The position numbers and the translations under genes were made by a program. 22,102 bases of DNA from a virus. Each line of letters begins with the position of its first letter. Position 1 is the stretch's first letter. The notes beneath the pieces are model-generated. The model did no database searches. It was not told the origin of the DNA and saw nothing but the letters and a program-made list of their open reading frames with translations. The stretch is taken from positions 1 through 22,102 of the IMG/VR virus record IMGVR_UViG_3300032296_003914. The stretch is one strand, 5' to 3'. Positions 20,227 through 22,102 of this stretch are shown piece after piece.

Positions 20227-20599
20227 AAAATGTGCAGGTTGTGATCAAATGAAGTACATTTGGAAATCACATGGTAAAGAAAAGTATTGCAAAGAATGCT
20301 GGTACACTATAGATAAACCTAAATCTATCTCACCTGTCTCCAAAAAGAGGCAGGTTGAGATGGATCATTATTCTAAATTAAGAATGGTTTTTCTTATTGC
20401 AAAACCTCTTTGTGAAGCTTACTTGGTCGGTACTTGTACGCGTACTAGTACGGATGTGCATCATAAATCAGGAAGAACAGGTGATAATTACCTAAATATG
20501 TCTACCTGGTTATCTGTATGTAGAAATTGTCATCAATGGATAGAAGAGCATCCAGAAGATGCTAAAAAATTAGGATTTTCAGAATCAAGACTTATTTAA
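20207..20599 (+). CDS. Zinc-finger/HNH-like nuclease candidate
   Basis: 130 residues from MIKAKLKKCAGCDQMKYIWK. The N-terminal part has CAGCDQ and YCKECW, two CxxC knuckles forming a probable zinc ribbon. The C-terminal part has TDVHHKSGRTGDNYL, STWLSVCRNCHQWIEEHPED, the layout of an HNH-like motif: HH near a first strand, then CRNCH carrying the second metal pair and a final His. Such proteins in phages nick or cut DNA, or act in recombination like NinG, but the catalytic residues are only inferred here. The start is the ATG after an in-frame TTG, inside the preceding gene. It ends the operon before the tRNA/tmRNA island. Confidence 0.72.
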   Translation: MIKAKLKKCAGCDQMKYIWKSHGKEKYCKECWYTIDKPKSISPVSKKRQVEMDHYSKLRMVFLIAKPLCEAYLVGTCTRTSTDVHHKSGRTGDNYLNMSTWLSVCRNCHQWIEEHPEDAKKLGFSESRLI

Positions 20600-20702
20600 A
20601 TTATTGTTAGCACTAATTATTTTTCTATCAATTCAAAACATTAAAAAAATAGTTTTGGTTAGTAAGTTGGTCGAAAAATGAAGGGGTTAGTGTTAACAAT
20701 GT
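20600..20702 (+). promoter_or_regulatory. AT-rich leader with possible promoter for the tRNA-like/tmRNA unit
   Basis: About 100 bases between the HNH-like stop and the tRNA-like element. TAGTTTTG (20650-20657) matches the -7 consensus TAnnTTTG, but the sequence 19 bases further upstream (TATCA) does not fit TTTG or TTG. No ORF is supported here. A start near 20665 would place the first RNA gene about 40 bases downstream. Confidence 0.35.
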
Positions 20703-20771
20703 AGTTAGGTGGCGTATTGGAGACGCAACTGATCAAAAGGGAGATAGTAGGTTCGATTCCTATCCTAGCTA
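20703..20771 (+). tRNA. Aberrant tRNA-like element, Leu(CAA)-like but without a foldable anticodon arm
   Basis: 69 nt: acceptor AGTTAGG/CCTAGCT (extendable to nine pairs with GT/AC outside), U8-G9, D arm GCGT-ATTGGAG-ACGC, T arm GTAGG-TTCGATT-CCTAT, discriminator A. The D-arm to anticodon region (TGGCGTATTGGAGACGC then AACTGATCAAAA) resembles bacterial tRNA-Leu(CAA), but the 3' half of the anticodon stem and the long variable arm are missing: the next bases GGGAGATA cannot pair with ACTGA. It is therefore a truncated or mimic tRNA rather than a normal one. It ends five bases before the tmRNA, so it may act as a processing signal for the tmRNA precursor. Confidence 0.65.
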
Positions 20772-20776
20772 CTAAT

Positions 20777-21203
20777 GGGGGTGCCAAGGATTTGACAGCA
20801 AATCAAAGGTGTATACACATGCAGAGGTAAGGGTCTATTCCTCTATAATCAATGATTCAATCTTTAAGCGACAACACAAACGTTGAGCTTTCCAATTACA
20901 CTGTTGAGTCTCTGCTTGCAGAGCTTGAGTGTTCTGAGCTTGAATTAGCTTAATTGGTGGAGCAGCTATGCTTAGCAACAGAAAATAGCAAGTTCGTTGT
21001 AGTCTCAGTATTACAACTCTAGTTTTCCTGGTTTCATTAAAATCAGGTGGTGGAGCAACTGGGCTTTAGTACCCATACGGTGCAGACATTATCGTACCAG
21101 TTTATGTATCATGCATAAAGCGAACATTGTCAGTACTAAGCATGTGAGACGTTGTATGCATTGTTTGTTTGTTTGGACAGGGGTTCGATTCCCCTCACCT
21201 CCA
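20777..21203 (+). ncRNA. ssrA: tmRNA (transfer-messenger RNA), phage-encoded
   Basis: 427 nt. The 5' end GGGGGTG pairs with CACCTCC at the 3' end (7 pairs, one G-U); the 5' strand continues CCAAGGATTTGACAGC, matching the tmRNA consensus GGATTCGAC; the 3' end carries TTTGGACAGGGGTTCGATT, i.e. the T arm AGGGG-TTCGATT-CCCCT and discriminator A. Upstream of it is AAGCATGT, also typical of Bacteroidota tmRNA. The tag frame is visible at about 20867-20953: SDNTNVELSNYTVESLLAEL, ending CSELELA then TAA; about 27-29 residues against roughly 8-15 in most bacteria. A Ribosome stuck on a broken mRNA would be released and its product tagged. No CCA is encoded. Strong terminator follows. Tag length and resume codon are inferred. 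Confidence 0.88.
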
Positions 21204-21230
21204 CTTAGGTGTTTTTCATAGGTTAGCAAC

Positions 21231-21260
21231 ATCCTAATGTTTCTACATTGGGATTTTTTA
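21231..21260 (+). terminator. Intrinsic terminator of the tmRNA unit
   Basis: ATCCTAATGT-TTCT-ACATTGGGAT (10 pairs, one T-G) followed by TTTTT. It lies 28 bases after the tmRNA 3' end. A weaker CACCT/AGGTG stem that overlaps the tmRNA end precedes it. Confidence 0.9.
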
Positions 21261-21270
21261 CTTAAATTTG
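21240..21270 (+). promoter_or_regulatory. Possible promoter for the small conserved phage gene
   Basis: TAAATTTG (21263-21270) fits the Bacteroidota -7 box; 19 bases upstream is TTTC, one mismatch from TTTG, inside the terminator hairpin. The ATG is 14 bases further on. A medium-confidence call only. Confidence 0.4.
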
Positions 21271-21283
21271 TAAATTAATTATT

Positions 21284-21460
21284 ATGGATAATAATAAAAC
21301 ATTGGAAGAGAATCTTTCAAAAGTAAATAGATTTGAAGTTATTGATCACACTGTAGAAAAACTAGGTAGAATATTAGTTAAGCATGGTGTAGAAATAGAA
21401 CTGTCATTTCAAGATGATGGTAAGACATTAAAAGTATTTTTAACAGATAAAATTTCTTAA
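21284..21460 (+). CDS. Conserved-type small phage protein, 58 residues
   Basis: Begins MDNNKTLEENLSKVNRFEVI; the middle VNRFEVIDHTVEKLGRILVK and the end IELSFQDDGKTLKVFLTD have the form of a small protein that I recognise from many tailed phages, with 'RFEVIDHT', 'GR', and 'QDDGxTLKVFL' kept. Function unknown. The ATG is 14 bases after a candidate promoter, and the stop is two bases before the next start, so both are co-transcribed. Confidence 0.75.
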   Translation: MDNNKTLEENLSKVNRFEVIDHTVEKLGRILVKHGVEIELSFQDDGKTLKVFLTDKIS

Positions 21461-21462
21461 TT

Positions 21463-21834
21463 ATGGATCCAGTAATGTTTATTTTTTTAGGAACAGTTGT
21501 AATACTTGCTGTTCTTATACTATTGTATATGCTATATATTATAGGAAATACATTAGTAATTAAATGGAAAGAAGAACCTCATGGTATAGCTCCTGTACAA
21601 GCTGAAGGCTACTTTATGGGTAAATACTTCTATTTTAGAAGTAGATATGAAAGAGCTGTAATACAATTTGCTGATTCTGAAGAAGATTGGAAGGGTGTAA
21701 ACATTTTAAAAAAGTATGTAGTTTATAAAACTTACAATTTATATAAAGCAAGTAGTATACCATATTGGAAAGCCAAATTATTTATCTACAAAGGCTGTTT
21801 AATGTACTTATTAAACTTTAAATCAAATGTCTAA
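21463..21834 (+). CDS. Single-span membrane protein, 123 residues
   Basis: Begins MDPVMFIFLGTVVILAVLIL; one transmembrane helix at about 5-31 anchors a soluble basic domain (GYFMGKYFYFRSRYERAVIQ, then EEDWKGVNILKKYVVYKTYN and AKLFIYKGCLMYLLNF), probably cytoplasmic. No family is recognised. It is coupled to the 58-residue protein upstream. Possible host-membrane takeover function is inference. Confidence 0.7.
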   Translation: MDPVMFIFLGTVVILAVLILLYMLYIIGNTLVIKWKEEPHGIAPVQAEGYFMGKYFYFRSRYERAVIQFADSEEDWKGVNILKKYVVYKTYNLYKASSIPYWKAKLFIYKGCLMYLLNFKSNV

Positions 21835-21857
21835 ATGTGGTATATTTTCCACATTTT
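21833..21857 (+). terminator. Probable intrinsic terminator
   Basis: AAATGTGG-TATATTTT-CCACATTT (8 pairs) followed by only one extra T after the TTT of the stem. The U tract is weak, so termination may be partial. Confidence 0.5.
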
Positions 21858-21894
21858 GGCACTTTTTGTTGAAAATAAACAACATTTTTCCACT

Positions 21895-22102
21895 ATGGCA
21901 ATGAAAAAAAGTAAATTCTACACCCCTAAACCATTTAAAGAACAAATAACAGATTTTTTTAAAGGTTTATTATTTTGGAAAGGTAGAAAAAAAGGAATAA
22001 TCCATACTATGGATATTAAATGGCATCACATTAAAGCTGTATTTTTTCCTAAAGACTTCTATGAAAAATATCATTATCTTGGATCTATTCCTTGGAAAGA
22101 AG
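21895..22102 (+). CDS. Unidentified protein, partial (runs off the right edge)
   Basis: Open frame from MAMKKSKFYTPKPFKEQITD to the right edge with 69 complete codons. It is rich in Lys, Phe, Trp and His (FFKGLLFWKGRKKGIIHTMD, IKWHHIKAVFFPKDFYEKYH). No recognised domain in this part, and no signal peptide. The preceding 60 bases hold a terminator and no other ORF. Confidence 0.6.
   Translation, partial: MAMKKSKFYTPKPFKEQITDFFKGLLFWKGRKKGIIHTMDIKWHHIKAVFFPKDFYEKYHYLGSIPWKE

Overview
The window is part of a tailed-phage genome that infects a member of the Bacteroidota, most likely a crAss-like phage (order Crassvirales). The reasons are: a 732-residue large terminase next to a large portal protein; a small-gene set with an HU/IHF-fold protein, a winged-helix-like protein and a PD-(D/E)XK nuclease on the same strand; AT-rich DNA without Shine-Dalgarno starts; and promoters of the Bacteroidota type (TTTG or TTG, 19 bases, TAnnTTTG). 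All lineage calls come from reading the sequence; no database was searched.

Layout. Positions 1-9980 are read leftward and hold the packaging and virion-side block: PhoH-like ATPase (own terminator), then a promoter at 9236-9266 driving a closely packed operon (small acidic protein, wHTH-like, IHF-like, Cys-rich protein, PD-(D/E)XK nuclease, three unknown proteins, a 41-residue lipoprotein, a GT-B glycosyltransferase, two tandem tRNA genes, a secreted protein with a type IX secretion-like tail, an 81-residue protein, terminase, a 37-residue linker ORF, and the portal, which runs off the left edge). Positions 9981-10450 are a GC-richer, hairpin-rich divergent region. From 10451 everything is read rightward: a gene with distinct codon use closed by a very strong terminator, then small accessory genes in short, overlapping operons (MazG-like + MYG1-like, PcfJ-domain protein, lipoprotein and membrane proteins, AAA+ MoxR/CobS-like ATPase + probable VWA-like partner, zinc-finger/HNH-like protein, many unknowns), separated by clear intrinsic terminators.

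The most unusual content is RNA. There is a complete tmRNA gene (20777-21203) with an unusually long inferred tag frame. It is preceded by a 69-nt tRNA-like element lacking a foldable anticodon arm. A 46-nt tRNA-like minihelix (acceptor plus T arm only) begins at the stop codon of a gene and heads a ~270-nt structured untranslated island that ends in its own terminator. Two further gene-free, hairpin-rich islands (10884-11175, 17386-17639) also end in terminator-like hairpins. On the left strand a good tRNA-Cys(GCA) sits next to a 106-nt long-variable-arm tRNA whose body looks Leu-like but whose anticodon reads GUC. The window therefore looks like a phage that brings its own translation-rescue RNA plus a set of atypical tRNA-derived and unassigned structured RNAs.
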